This document shows positions 7,450 to 17,316 of a stretch of 64,000 bases of DNA, one piece after another. The notes under the pieces are model-generated. The model did no database searches, was not told the DNA's origin, and was given only the letters and a program-made list of their open reading frames with translations. The stretch comes from Pontibacter korlensis (GTDB taxonomy: Bacteria; Bacteroidota; Bacteroidia; Cytophagales; Hymenobacteraceae), in contig NZ_CP009621.1 of assembly GCF_000973725.1 (NCBI RefSeq), positions 4,457,001 to 4,521,000 of the forward strand. The letters run 5' to 3'. The first letter of the stretch is position 1. Each line of letters opens with the position of its first letter. The position numbers were made by a program, and so were the translations under genes.

Positions 7450-10212
7450 TTAAAATATATCGAGTTGCTTTTTCTCCTTCAGGGTTTTCTTCGTCTCACT
7501 GCTGTCTATGCCCATTTCTACGGTTTCAGCATCCAGAGGTTGAGCGCCACTGGCTCTCGCCGCTTCTTCTGCAAGTTCCTTCAGTTGTGAAGGCAGAGTC
7601 ACTGGCTCCTTTCTCGATGCTTTCTTCGTTTTTGGCTTGTCCTCATCCGGCTGCTCCACTTCAAGCATTCTTGGTATTTCCACCTCAAATATCTTGAAAT
7701 AGTTGAGCTTATTGCCCAGCGCTTTCCAACCCTTTACATCTATAAACTCATTCAGCAACAGCTTCTCAGATTCACGTTCACCACGGAGGGACCGCTTGAA
7801 TTTGATGTTTGCCAACGGCTCAGGATGCGTAGAAACAGCCTCCAGTTTGGAGTTCTTTGTTTCAGGTATGAAGGCGAAACGCTTGCCTATGGTGCTCGTT
7901 TCTATTTTGAAACGTTTTACATAGTAGAGTTTATTTTCTCCTTCATAATAAATTGCTGACACAACTAGTTCCGGATCGAACTTCTGCAACACTTTTAGTT
8001 TTTCAACTGTGTAGTGGTTTGCCAGGTCAAACGGCGTCTGCTCATAGGTACCGTCGTCGTAAATAGCAAGTATAGTATCGTCAGTATTGAAGGAGCCTAA
8101 GTAGCGGCCACGTCCTTCGGTATTCAGACGGCCGATTACCTCATCATAGTATACTTCGCGTCCTCCCAACGTAGACTCACCAAGGCTCTTCTGAACTACT
8201 TTCTTGATTGCATACTTTGTAACAATATTACCGTTTGAGCCTTTGCCTTTTATCATCAACTCAGCGAAGTCATAGTCGAACACCTTGTTTCTAGCTGAAG
8301 CATTAGGTGTAAGGGTAATAGTTACTACCTCTGATTCGGAATTAGGGTTAGCAGTCAGGTAGTGAACCTTTGAGCCCTTATTTCCCTTGGTCAGGTCGTA
8401 CTCCTTATCGCGTGTTATAGATTTTACAGAGAAACGCTTGGCATAAGACACGCCGGACTTGCCATCCAGGTAGATCATGTTGTATACCATGTGCTCGTCG
8501 TTCTTATTATAAACGCCGGCATAAATGATATCTTTTCCAACAAAGGTCTTCTCTGCCACCTTGGTCACCATAAACTTACCATCCTTACGGAACACGATGA
8601 TATCGTCCATATCGGAGCAGTCGCACACAAAATCATCTTTGCGCAGGCTGGTACCAATAAAGCCGTCTTTGGCGTTCATATATAGCTTCTGGTTAGCAAT
8701 AGCCACATTCTGTGCATTGATCACATCAAAGGTCTTCACCTGCGTGCGGCGCTCTTTGCCTTGGCCATACTTCTTCAGCAAGCCCTCGAAGTATGAAATA
8801 GAGTAGCGTATTAGGTTTGCCAGGTTATCATCCACCTCTGCCATCTCCTCCTCCAGCTTCTTGATGAGTTCATCAGCTTTGAAGGAGTCAAATTTAGAGA
8901 TACGTTTGATCTTGATCTCCGTAAGGCGGATTATATCCTCCTCAGTCACCTCGCGGCGCAGCAAAGGCTTGAACGGGTCAAGACCCGTATCAATAGCATT
9001 CAGCACCGCCTCCCACGTCTCGCATTCCTCAATGTCGCGGTAAATACGGTTCTCGATAAAGATCTTCTCCAGTGACGAGTAGTGCCACTTGTCCTCCAAT
9101 TCTCCTTTACGGATTTCCAGCTCACGCTTCAGCAAGTCAACTGTTTTGAAGGTAGAAATGCGCAACAACTCATCCACACCCATAAAATGCGGCTTTTCGT
9201 TTATGATCACGCAGGCATTCGGAGAGATAGATACCTCACAATCAGTGAACGCATAAAGAGCATCCATCGTCAGGTCTGGTGAAACACCGGCTGGCAGGTG
9301 CACCTGTATCTCCACGTTGGCGGCAGTATTATCTACCACCTTCTTTATCTTGATCTTATTGTTCTCGCTGGCCTTCACAATCGACTCCATCAAACCGGTT
9401 GTCGTTACCCCATAAGGCACATCCCGGATGACGAGTAAGGTCTTATCTACCTTCTCGATCGTGGCACGCACACGTATTTTACCGCCGCGCTGGCCACCGT
9501 TATAGTTAGTCACGTCAACCTGGCCCCCTGTCAGGAAGTCTGGCAGCAAGGTTGTGCTACGGCCTTTTAGTACGTCAATAGAGCCCTTTATCAGCTCACG
9601 GAAGTTATGGGGCATTATCTTCGTAGACAAACCTACGGCAATGCCTTCCACCCCCTGCGCCAGCAACAGCGGGAATTTTACCGGCAAGGTTACCGGCTCA
9701 TTCTTACGGCCGTCGTAGCTTAGCTGCCACAGCGTTGTTTGCGGGTTAAACACCACATCCAGCGCAAACTTAGACAGTCTTGCTTCAATATAACGAGGCG
9801 CTGCCGCGCTGTCGCCCGTACGTGCATCACCCCAGTTACCCTGGGTCTCGATCAGAAGGTCTTTCTGGCCCAGGTTTACCATGGCGTCTCCGATAGAAGC
9901 ATCACCATGCGGGTGATACTGCATCGTCTGGCCTATAACGTTAGCTACTTTGTTGAAGCGGCCATCATCCATCTCGCGCATGGCGTGCAGGATACGGCGC
10001 TGCACCGGCTTAAGACCGTCTTCGATAGCTGGCACCGCACGCTCCAGAATTACATAAGAAGCATAGTCAAGGAACCAGTTTTCATAGAGACCAGAAACAG
10101 GTGTTACGTTGTGGATGATCTCCTCCTCCCCGTCCGTAAACGCTACCTCCAGCTCTTCGTTCTCGTTCAATTCTTCCTTGTTCAGCTCGTCGTTATGCAT
10201 ATACTTCTTCAA
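7450..10212 (-). CDS. parC: DNA topoisomerase IV subunit A
   Basis: The breakage-reunion subunit that cuts and passes DNA during chromosome decatenation. The 920-residue product has the GyrA/ParC winged-helix and tower domains, the catalytic Tyr141 in AAAPRYIEARLS, and the quinolone-pocket stretch HPHGDASIGDA at about 100-110. The C-terminal domain is divergent and ends in a basic, Glu/Lys-rich tail. It overlaps the end of parE by 20 bases if the first ATG is used; a second ATG at 10200 would reduce the overlap to eight. Pairing with an adjacent parE of 620 residues favours topoisomerase IV over gyrase. Confidence 0.93.
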   Translation of the reverse strand: MKKYMHNDELNKEELNENEELEVAFTDGEEEIIHNVTPVSGLYENWFLDYASYVILERAVPAIEDGLKPVQRRILHAMREMDDGRFNKVANVIGQTMQYHPHGDASIGDAMVNLGQKDLLIETQGNWGDARTGDSAAAPRYIEARLSKFALDVVFNPQTTLWQLSYDGRKNEPVTLPVKFPLLLAQGVEGIAVGLSTKIMPHNFRELIKGSIDVLKGRSTTLLPDFLTGGQVDVTNYNGGQRGGKIRVRATIEKVDKTLLVIRDVPYGVTTTGLMESIVKASENNKIKIKKVVDNTAANVEIQVHLPAGVSPDLTMDALYAFTDCEVSISPNACVIINEKPHFMGVDELLRISTFKTVDLLKRELEIRKGELEDKWHYSSLEKIFIENRIYRDIEECETWEAVLNAIDTGLDPFKPLLRREVTEEDIIRLTEIKIKRISKFDSFKADELIKKLEEEMAEVDDNLANLIRYSISYFEGLLKKYGQGKERRTQVKTFDVINAQNVAIANQKLYMNAKDGFIGTSLRKDDFVCDCSDMDDIIVFRKDGKFMVTKVAEKTFVGKDIIYAGVYNKNDEHMVYNMIYLDGKSGVSYAKRFSVKSITRDKEYDLTKGNKGSKVHYLTANPNSESEVVTITLTPNASARNKVFDYDFAELMIKGKGSNGNIVTKYAIKKVVQKSLGESTLGGREVYYDEVIGRLNTEGRGRYLGSFNTDDTILAIYDDGTYEQTPFDLANHYTVEKLKVLQKFDPELVVSAIYYEGENKLYYVKRFKIETSTIGKRFAFIPETKNSKLEAVSTHPEPLANIKFKRSLRGERESEKLLLNEFIDVKGWKALGNKLNYFKIFEVEIPRMLEVEQPDEDKPKTKKASRKEPVTLPSQLKELAEEAARASGAQPLDAETVEMGIDSSETKKTLKEKKQLDIF

Positions 10213-12055
10213 CTATGTCTTTTTCAATCTTCAGGTTATCAATGATGAACTGCTGACGGTCAGGTGTGTTCTTGCCCATGTAGTAGCTCAACATTTTTTG
10301 AATAGTGGTATCCTTATGCAGGATAACAGGCTTCAGCTTGATGTTCTCGCCAATAAACTTGCCAAACTCATCCGGAGAAATCTCTCCTAAACCTTTAAAG
10401 CGGGTGATCTCCGGCTTTTTGCCAAGCTTGTTGATAGCCTCTTGCTTCTCCGTCTCGTTGTAGCAGTAAATCGTCTCCTTTTTATTGCGCACACGGAACA
10501 GCGGCGTCTCCAGGATAAACACGTGTCCGTTTCGTACCAGATCAGGGAAGAACTGCAGGAAGAACGTAAGCAGCAGCAGGCGAATGTGCATACCATCCAC
10601 GTCGGCATCTGTCGCGATTACCACGCGGTTATAGCGAAGCCCCTCTAGTCCCTCTTCAATGTTCAGGGCGTGCTGTAGCAGGTTCAGCTCTTCGTTTTCG
10701 TACACCACCTTCTTCTTCATACCGAAGCAGTTTAGCGGCTTACCACGCAAACTGAAAACCGCCTCAATATCCACGTTCCTGGACTTTGTGATAGATCCAC
10801 TTGCAGAGTCCCCCTCTGTGATGAACAGTGTCGACAGGAGTGATTTCTCATGTTTGTCTTCGTTAAAATGCAGACGGCAGTCGCGCAGCTTGCGGTTGTG
10901 CAGGTTCGCCTTCTTGGCGCGCTGGTTTGCCAGCTTCTTAACGCCCGCCATATCCTTGCGCTCACGCTCACTCTGCTCGATACGCTTGCGCAAAGCCTCA
11001 GCCGTTTCCGGGTTCTTGTGCAGGTAGTTGTCCAGGTGCTCCTTCACAAAATCGTTGATGTAGGCACGAACGGCAGGCCCGTCCGGTCCCATCTCAATAG
11101 AGCCCAACTTTGTCTTTGTCTGTGACTCAAACACCGGCTCCTGTACACGTATGGAGATAGCACCTATAATAGAGCCACGTACATCCGCAGCATCATAGTC
11201 TTTCTTATAGAAATCGCGCACGGTTTTCACCACCGCCTCACGGAAAGCAGCCAGGTGTGTACCACCCATGGTTGTGTACTGGCCGTTCACGAATGAGTAA
11301 TACTCCTCGCCATAGTCATTGCCGTGTGTAAGCGCCAGTTCAATATCCTCCCCTTTCAGGTGGATGATTGGGTAGCGCATACTCTCCTCATCGGCTTTGT
11401 TACGGAGCAGGTCCAGCAAGCCATTTTCAGAGTAAAACTTTTTGCCGTTAAAATTGATAGTAAGGCCGGCATTCAGGTACACGTAGTTCCAGATCTGGTT
11501 TTCCAGGTAGTCCGGATTAAACTTGTAGTTCTTAAAGATGGTATCATCCGGCACAAAGGTTGTCAGGGTACCGTTGCGCTGATTGCTCTCCTGTACCTCA
11601 AAATCCTCTACCAGCACCCCCTTCTCAAACTCAGCAGCCTTCACTTTGCCATCGCGAACAGATTGAATACGGAAGTGACTAGACAAGGCATTTACCGCCT
11701 TAGTACCCACACCATTCAGACCAACAGATTTCTGGAACGCCTTGCTATCGTACTTACCGCCGGTATTAATCTTGCTAACGCAGTCTATTACCTTGCCCAG
11801 CGGAATGCCACGACCATAATCGCGCACCTGTACTTTGTGGTCGGAGATCTTCACCTCAATGGTTTTACCGAAGCCCATCACGTGTTCGTCGATAGAGTTG
11901 TCGATCACCTCCTTCACCAGAATGTAAATACCGTCATCTGCCGAAGAGCCATCACCCAGTTTACCAATGTACATACCAGGGCGAAGCCTGATGTGCTCGC
12001 GTGGTTCAAGGGAGCGGATGCTGTCTTCAGTATAATTATGCTCTAACTCTGCCAT
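10193..12055 (-). CDS. parE: DNA topoisomerase IV subunit B
   Basis: ATPase subunit of topoisomerase IV. The 620-residue product shows the GHKL ATP site (KEVIDNSIDEHVMG, DYGRGIPLG), the transducer domain, and the TOPRIM metal site with the Glu of FITEGDSASGS and the acidic cluster of IATDADVDGMHIR. The length is that of ParE; gyrase B in this phylum is similar, but the shared operon with a ParC-like partner supports topoisomerase IV. Coupled to parC through overlapping reading frames. Confidence 0.93.
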   Translation of the reverse strand: MAELEHNYTEDSIRSLEPREHIRLRPGMYIGKLGDGSSADDGIYILVKEVIDNSIDEHVMGFGKTIEVKISDHKVQVRDYGRGIPLGKVIDCVSKINTGGKYDSKAFQKSVGLNGVGTKAVNALSSHFRIQSVRDGKVKAAEFEKGVLVEDFEVQESNQRNGTLTTFVPDDTIFKNYKFNPDYLENQIWNYVYLNAGLTINFNGKKFYSENGLLDLLRNKADEESMRYPIIHLKGEDIELALTHGNDYGEEYYSFVNGQYTTMGGTHLAAFREAVVKTVRDFYKKDYDAADVRGSIIGAISIRVQEPVFESQTKTKLGSIEMGPDGPAVRAYINDFVKEHLDNYLHKNPETAEALRKRIEQSERERKDMAGVKKLANQRAKKANLHNRKLRDCRLHFNEDKHEKSLLSTLFITEGDSASGSITKSRNVDIEAVFSLRGKPLNCFGMKKKVVYENEELNLLQHALNIEEGLEGLRYNRVVIATDADVDGMHIRLLLLTFFLQFFPDLVRNGHVFILETPLFRVRNKKETIYCYNETEKQEAINKLGKKPEITRFKGLGEISPDEFGKFIGENIKLKPVILHKDTTIQKMLSYYMGKNTPDRQQFIIDNLKIEKDIVEEVYA

Positions 12056-12414
12056 TATGTAAGCGTAAGTGTAGTTGATTAGGAATATCGATCCGAAAGA
12101 TAGGAAAATATAAAAGACAAGAAGCTAGTGATAAGTTCCTACCAAAGGCTAAATTAAGAAAAGTGAATTAAAAATACTAACTGCGTTAGCCAAACTTGCT
12201 ACTACAGTTGCGTCCTGCTATATCTAAACCAATATTCTAATGGTGAAGTTCAGTAAATAGTGCTTATTTAATGAGAAAATAAAACTAACTTTTTTAGTAA
12301 AATTATATATCTATTTTTATATAGAAAGAGCCTTTTCAATTGTTTAAGTTTGAGGTAAAAAAGCGACGCCACCCACTAACCCATTACATTGAAAAGACAC
12401 GTGCACCCTTATAC
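12056..12414. other. Divergent intergenic region, parE / permease
   Basis: About 360 AT-rich bases between the divergent parE and permease genes. It must hold both promoters. The nearest match to a -7 box toward the permease is TAACTTTT in the run around 12286-12295, one base off consensus. I see no gene, repeat or clear operator. Confidence 0.5.
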
Positions 12415-13554
12415 ATGGAAATAAAACTACCCTCATATTTTAAATACACCGTCCTACTACTGGGTCTGGCCCTGCTTATCTATACCCTACAGACGTTTAA
12501 GCCGGTACTGATGCCATTAGCTTTTGGGCTTCTTTTTGCCCTGCTGCTGCTGCCCCTCACCCGCGATTTAGAAAAAAAGCTTCGTTTCCCAAGACCATTA
12601 GCCATACTCTGCAGCATAACGCTGGTGATAGTTATTTTAGGCATGGTAGCCTGGTTCCTGTCTATGCAACTGGTAAGCCTTACTTCTGAGCTGGATGCTA
12701 TCGGTAGAAACATTGAGAAGCTGATCACCCGTGGGCAGGATTTTATGTCCACACGTTTCGGGATAGCACCACCCAATAAAAATGAGTTGATCCAGAATGC
12801 TATAGGCGGGATTCAGAATCTTACCACCACCTTTGTGGGCAGCACAATCTCTATCACTACTGGCGCTTTAACTATTCTAACGCTGGTGCCGATCTTTGTC
12901 TTCTGCCTTTTATACTACCGCGACCACCTCGAGCAGTTCTTGTTTAAGTTTGTTGCCAAAGACCGTCGCAGTGGCGTAATTCAAACCATGACCAACATTC
13001 AGCATGTAGTGCAGAGTTACATATCAGGCTTGATGATTGTGATTGTGGTAGTGGCGCTTCTTAACTCTGCAGGTTTACTTCTACTTGGCGTAAAGTATGC
13101 TGTTTTCTTTGGTGTTTTTGCCTCTATCCTTACTATTATTCCCTACATAGGCATCTTGATTGGGGCATCCCTGCCAGCTGTTTTTACGCTTGCTACTACC
13201 GGCCATTTGATTGATGCCGTGCTGGTAGTATTGGTGTTTATGTTTGTGCAGTTTCTGGAGGGTAACTTTATCACTCCGTTTGTAGTGGGCTCCAAGGTTA
13301 GTATAAATCCTTTTGCTGCCATTGTTGCTTTACTTATTGGCGGCGAAGTATGGGGAGCTGCTGGCATGGTACTTTCTATCCCGATCATAGCCATCATGAA
13401 AGTTATTTTTGATGTGTATGAGCCGCTGCAGCCTTTCGGCTTTCTGCTGGCGGATCTTGATGAAACGAAGCCCAAAAAGAAAGGAAAAGTACGGAGTTGG
13501 CTGGCGGAGCTTGTGAACGGCATTGGCCGCGGCAAAAGAAACCCAAACGAATGA
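12415..13554 (+). CDS. AI-2E family (PerM/TqsA-like) transporter
   Basis: A polytopic inner-membrane protein of the AI-2E/PerM family, with about eight predicted membrane segments. They include a long N-terminal pair (FKYTVLLLGLALLIYTL, PVLMPLAFGLLFALLLLPL) and the family-typical C-terminal block around PYIGILIGASLPAV and FLEGNFITPFVVG. Family members export small molecules or act in sodium/proton exchange; the substrate cannot be read from sequence. A TTG at 12340 would add 25 basic residues, but the ATG at 12415 places the start just before the first membrane segment and is preferred, giving 379 residues. Confidence 0.85.
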   Translation: MEIKLPSYFKYTVLLLGLALLIYTLQTFKPVLMPLAFGLLFALLLLPLTRDLEKKLRFPRPLAILCSITLVIVILGMVAWFLSMQLVSLTSELDAIGRNIEKLITRGQDFMSTRFGIAPPNKNELIQNAIGGIQNLTTTFVGSTISITTGALTILTLVPIFVFCLLYYRDHLEQFLFKFVAKDRRSGVIQTMTNIQHVVQSYISGLMIVIVVVALLNSAGLLLLGVKYAVFFGVFASILTIIPYIGILIGASLPAVFTLATTGHLIDAVLVVLVFMFVQFLEGNFITPFVVGSKVSINPFAAIVALLIGGEVWGAAGMVLSIPIIAIMKVIFDVYEPLQPFGFLLADLDETKPKKKGKVRSWLAELVNGIGRGKRNPNE

Positions 13555-13564
13555 TAATGCTAAT

Positions 13565-13572
13565 TATATTTG
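13565..13572 (+). promoter_or_regulatory. Candidate -7 box before the DnaQ/GIY-YIG gene
   Basis: TATATTTG is a full match to TAnnTTTG and falls in the short gap after the permease gene. If used, transcription begins near 13580, which argues against the first TTG (13570) as the start of the next gene. No convincing -33 element is visible. Confidence 0.35.
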
Positions 13573-15102
13573 CAGCTTAAAAGCAAGCAAAGCCATTTGA
13601 AACGGAATACTAATAATTTTGGTTTAGATAAGGAGCCTGTAGCACATGATTTGGGCTCGGAAGAACACGATCTAAACCAGAGCAACTTGTACGCGATAAT
13701 AGACATTGAGACAACCGGAGGTCAGCCACACCAGGACAAGATCACCGAGATTGCCATTTTTATACACGACGGGGAGAAAATAGTAGACAAGTACCACACG
13801 CTCATCAATCCAGAGCGACCTATCCCCTTCTTTATCACGCAACTTACCGGCATTAAAGATGACATGGTGCAGGATGCACCAAAATTCTACGAGGTTGCTA
13901 AGGACATTGTAAAGTTTACAGAAGGAAAGGTATTCGTAGCGCATAATGTTCGCTTCGACTATTCTTTCATGAAGAAGGAGTTTGCCGACCTTGGCTTTAC
14001 TTTTCAACGCAAGACACTTTGCACCGTTCGCCTCAGCAGGTCTTTGATGCCTGGTTTACCTTCTTATAGCCTGGGCAAGCTCTGCCAAAGTATAGACATC
14101 CCGCTTAGCCAGCGCCACCGCGCCATTGGCGATGCTGAGGCAACAGCTATACTTTTCGACAGGCTCATTAAGATAAACCGCCCGGTTGTAGACGATAATA
14201 TGAATATGGCTGCCGAGCATACGACGCAGGTACTAAAGCAGGAAATAAAAACTTCACTGCTGCCACCTGCTATAAGCAAGGAGCAGGTAGATGCGCTGCC
14301 TATGATGCCTGGTGTGTACTACTTTTACAATGAGCAGGGCGAGGTAATCTATGTCGGCAAAAGCATCAACATCAAGAAGCGCATTATCCAGCACTTCAAC
14401 ATAGACTACAAAAGCCGTAAATCGCTAGATTTTAAGAACAGTATAGCAGACATCACCTATGAGCTGATGGGCAATGAGCTGGTATCGCTCTTATTTGAGT
14501 CGGCAGAGATAAAGCGCCTAAAGCCACACTATAACAGGCAGCAGCGCCGCAGCGTGTTTAATACCGGCATTTTCGCGTACGAAGATAGTAACGGCTATAA
14601 GCGCTTAACGTACGGAACCATAAACAAGGCAGATAATGTGAGCATGACGCCTATCATTGCTTTGTCAAACCACTTTAAGGCGAAAGGTTTCCTGTTCCAT
14701 AAAGTGGGCAAGTATAACCTGTGCCAAAAGCTGTGCGACCTTTACAAAACCAATGGTGCTTGTTTCGACTACCAGGTACACCAATGTAATGGTGCCTGTA
14801 TCGGAAAAGAAAGTCCGGAAGAGTATAACCAGCGTGTAGATCAAGCCATTGACTCTTTCACCTTTGAACATAACAGCTTTGTGATCATAGGCAAAGGGCG
14901 TGAGCCAGGAGAACGTTCTGTGGTGGTGGTAGAGCACGGCACCTATCTCGGCTTTGGATTTGTTGACGACACTTTTTCTGCAAATACGTTAGAAGACTTC
15001 AAAGGAGCCATTAAAAGGTATAACGACAACAAAGATGTGCAGCAGATAATACGCAACCATATGCGCAGCAAGCACAAGGATAAGGTGCTGGTATTTGATT
15101 AA
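13570..15102 (+). CDS. DnaQ-like exonuclease fused to GIY-YIG nuclease
   Basis: A two-nuclease fusion. The first half is a DEDDh 3'-5' exonuclease: ExoI YAIIDIETTGG, ExoII NVRFDYSF and ExoIII HRAIGDAEA. After a linker comes a GIY-YIG domain like the UvrC N-terminus and Cho (PGVYYFYNEQGEVIYVGKS). A Cys-rich stretch follows (LCQKLCDLYKTNGACFDYQ, then HQCNGACIGKE), as in Cho-like proteins. Such fusions are known in Bacteroidota and actinobacteria and are thought to act in DNA repair. The frame has no ATG before the domain: an in-frame stop lies at 13561 and the options are TTG at 13570, 13597 or 13687. The last would start right at the exonuclease (471 residues) and fits homologues best, so the first 39 codons are doubtful. 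Confidence 0.85.
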   Translation: MQLKSKQSHLKRNTNNFGLDKEPVAHDLGSEEHDLNQSNLYAIIDIETTGGQPHQDKITEIAIFIHDGEKIVDKYHTLINPERPIPFFITQLTGIKDDMVQDAPKFYEVAKDIVKFTEGKVFVAHNVRFDYSFMKKEFADLGFTFQRKTLCTVRLSRSLMPGLPSYSLGKLCQSIDIPLSQRHRAIGDAEATAILFDRLIKINRPVVDDNMNMAAEHTTQVLKQEIKTSLLPPAISKEQVDALPMMPGVYYFYNEQGEVIYVGKSINIKKRIIQHFNIDYKSRKSLDFKNSIADITYELMGNELVSLLFESAEIKRLKPHYNRQQRRSVFNTGIFAYEDSNGYKRLTYGTINKADNVSMTPIIALSNHFKAKGFLFHKVGKYNLCQKLCDLYKTNGACFDYQVHQCNGACIGKESPEEYNQRVDQAIDSFTFEHNSFVIIGKGREPGERSVVVVEHGTYLGFGFVDDTFSANTLEDFKGAIKRYNDNKDVQQIIRNHMRSKHKDKVLVFD

Positions 15103-15220
15103 GTAAACAGCCCGTTTAAACTGTGTTTGCTTTTGCAGCAAAAGGCAATTAAATTCAAGTCGAAAATTGAGGTGGCAATCGGCTACTAAAATAAACTATC
15201 CATTAATTAAAGATAATTCT

Positions 15221-16297
15221 GTGAGCGAAACAAAAACAAGATTCAGACCGGGTGTACTTTTCGGCGATGAGGTAACAGAGCTGTTCAAGTATGCAAACGA
15301 AAATAACTTTGCGCTACCAGCCGTAAACGTAATTGGCACTAACTCAATAAACGCAGTGCTGGAAACTGCAAAAGCAGTTAACTCACCGGTAATCATTCAG
15401 TTCTCACACGGCGGAGCTCAGTTCTTTGCTGGCAAAGGACTGTCTAACGATAATCAGAAAGCTGCCATAGCTGGAGCTATTTCAGGAGCGCAGCACGTGC
15501 ACCTGATGGCAGAGGCCTACGGTGTGCCAGTAGTGCTGCACACTGACCACGCAGCCAAAAAATTACTTCCTTGGATTGACGGTCTGTTGGATGCAGGTGA
15601 GAAATACTATGAGCAGCATGGTAAGCCGCTTTTCAGCTCTCACATGCTGGACCTTTCTGAAGAAGAGATCAAGGAAAACATTGAGACCTGCGCCAGCTAC
15701 CTGAAGCGTATGGACAAGATGGGCATGACCGTTGAGATTGAGCTTGGTGTTACTGGTGGAGAAGAAGACGGTGTAGATAATACCGGAGTTGATAGCTCTC
15801 GCCTGTACACGCAGCCAGACGAAGTAGCTTATGCCTACGAGGAGCTGAACAAAGTGAGCCACAGATTTACAATTGCGGCCGCTTTTGGTAACGTACACGG
15901 TGTATACAAGCCAGGTAACGTGGAGCTTCGCCCAGACATCCTGAAGAACTCGCAGGACTACATTCAAGAGAAATTTGGTACAGGTCCTAACCCAGTCCAC
16001 TTCGTATTCCACGGTGGTTCAGGCTCTGAGAAGCAGCAGATCACTGAGGCAATCGAGTATGGCGCTATCAAGATGAACATTGACACTGATATGCAGTGGG
16101 CGTTCTGGGATGGCATTCGTAATTACTACGAGGGCAAAAAAGGCTATCTGCAAAGCCAGATCGGTAACCCAGATGGCGATGATTCTCCTAATAAGAAATA
16201 TTACGACCCACGCGTGTGGTTGCGTGAAGGCGAAAAGAGCTTTATCACCCGTTTGAAAGAGGCCTTTACTGACCTGAACGCGAACGATCGCAACTAG
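15221..16297 (+). CDS. fbaA: Class II fructose-bisphosphate aldolase
   Basis: Zinc-dependent aldolase that splits fructose-1,6-bisphosphate in glycolysis and makes it in gluconeogenesis. The product carries the zinc ligands in VVLHTDHAAKK and FHGGSGS, the signature GVTGGEEDGVD, and the C-terminal NIDTDMQWA. A TTG at 15167 would add 18 residues. The GTG at 15221, behind an A-rich leader, gives 358 residues, close to the 359 of E. coli FbaA, and is preferred. A convergent pfkB-type kinase gene follows, sharing a terminator. Confidence 0.93.
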   Translation: MSETKTRFRPGVLFGDEVTELFKYANENNFALPAVNVIGTNSINAVLETAKAVNSPVIIQFSHGGAQFFAGKGLSNDNQKAAIAGAISGAQHVHLMAEAYGVPVVLHTDHAAKKLLPWIDGLLDAGEKYYEQHGKPLFSSHMLDLSEEEIKENIETCASYLKRMDKMGMTVEIELGVTGGEEDGVDNTGVDSSRLYTQPDEVAYAYEELNKVSHRFTIAAAFGNVHGVYKPGNVELRPDILKNSQDYIQEKFGTGPNPVHFVFHGGSGSEKQQITEAIEYGAIKMNIDTDMQWAFWDGIRNYYEGKKGYLQSQIGNPDGDDSPNKKYYDPRVWLREGEKSFITRLKEAFTDLNANDRN

Positions 16298-16311
16298 TAA
16301 GAATAGCTATA

Positions 16312-16343
16312 AAAAAAGGCGAGGGTTTGTCCTCGCCTTTTTT
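16312..16343. terminator. Bidirectional terminator between fbaA and pfkB
   Basis: AAAAAAGGCGAGG and CCTCGCCTTTTTT form a perfect 13-bp stem with a six-base loop. It serves fbaA on the plus strand and the kinase gene on the minus strand, whose stop codon lies inside the T run. Confidence 0.9.
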
Positions 16344-17292
16344 ATACTTTCTCCTTTTGCTCCTGCAGCCATTGGTATATTTTATCCGTGTCTTCCTTAC
16401 GACATAGCTCTGAACCAGGCGTCATGGTAGCTGCTGTACCGGCGGCAACACCATAGCGCACCATATCATCCAGGCTTCCGCCTTGCAGTAAGCATAGTAC
16501 CATACCAGCCACCATACTATCACCAGCACCTACAGCGCTACGCTGCGGCATAGTAGGCGGCACCACATAACTTATACCTTCTTTTGAAGCAAGCATGGCT
16601 CCACGTGGCCCCAAAGACACGACTAATACTTTACACTTTCCTTCATCCAGCACCTGCATGGCTATCTCTTCCTGCTCCATGGCAGAAATCTTCTCCTTGC
16701 CTACCAAGGCTGCCAACTCACCCAGGTTTGGCTTGAGCAGGTAAACACCTTCCCCTGCAGCTTTAGTAAGTGCGGCTCCAGAAGTATCAACAATCAACCT
16801 GCCCCCCTTGCGGTGTGCCACCGCTGCCAGCTGTGCATAAAAGTCGTCTGGCACGCCTGGCGGGAGGCTACCGCTAGCAACAACGTACTTGGGTACTTTC
16901 GCGTCCTCCAGGTTTTCTAGATCATCAAGGCACTGCTTCCATTCCCACTCATATACCTCTGAACCAGGCATGCCAAAGCGAAACTGATTGCTTGAATTGT
17001 CCTCCATCACCATCAGGTTCTCACGCGTCCAGTTTTTTGTTTTGATGGCTCTGAAGTCTACCCCTTCCTCTTCTAACAGAGAGCATATTCTGTCGCCAGA
17101 GGGACCACCCACTAGCATCCAAGCACAGGAGTCACTGCCTAGCTTTTTAAGCGCCCGCGATACGTTTATGCCGCCTCCTCCTGGCTCGAAAGTTGGTGTC
17201 TCGCATCGTAGCTTTTTTTCGGGTAGCACTTGGGCTACATGCGTGCTCTTGTCAAGAGCCGGGTTTAAGGTTATTGTAATGATATCACTCAT
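16342..17292 (-). CDS. PfkB-family hexose (phosphate) kinase
   Basis: A ribokinase-fold kinase of 316 residues, nearest in layout to 6-phosphofructokinase II or 1-phosphofructokinase. It has the N-terminal signature (FEPGGGGINVSRALKKLG) and the C-terminal signature with the catalytic Asp in SAVGAGDSMVAGMV. The substrate, fructose-6-phosphate, fructose-1-phosphate or tagatose-6-phosphate, cannot be fixed from sequence. It is the last gene of a run with a GH65 phosphorylase and a phosphoglucomutase/phosphatase (24-base gap), so a role in burning sugar phosphates released by that module is likely. Confidence 0.88.
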   Translation of the reverse strand: MSDIITITLNPALDKSTHVAQVLPEKKLRCETPTFEPGGGGINVSRALKKLGSDSCAWMLVGGPSGDRICSLLEEEGVDFRAIKTKNWTRENLMVMEDNSSNQFRFGMPGSEVYEWEWKQCLDDLENLEDAKVPKYVVASGSLPPGVPDDFYAQLAAVAHRKGGRLIVDTSGAALTKAAGEGVYLLKPNLGELAALVGKEKISAMEQEEIAMQVLDEGKCKVLVVSLGPRGAMLASKEGISYVVPPTMPQRSAVGAGDSMVAGMVLCLLQGGSLDDMVRYGVAAGTAATMTPGSELCRKEDTDKIYQWLQEQKEKV

Positions 17293-17316
17293 AGAATATT
17301 GGTGCTAAGTTTAAGT

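Noticed and set aside
11324..12046. 240-codon plus-strand frame inside parE
   Set aside because: Shadow of the conserved parE frame; no start region, no recognisable motif.
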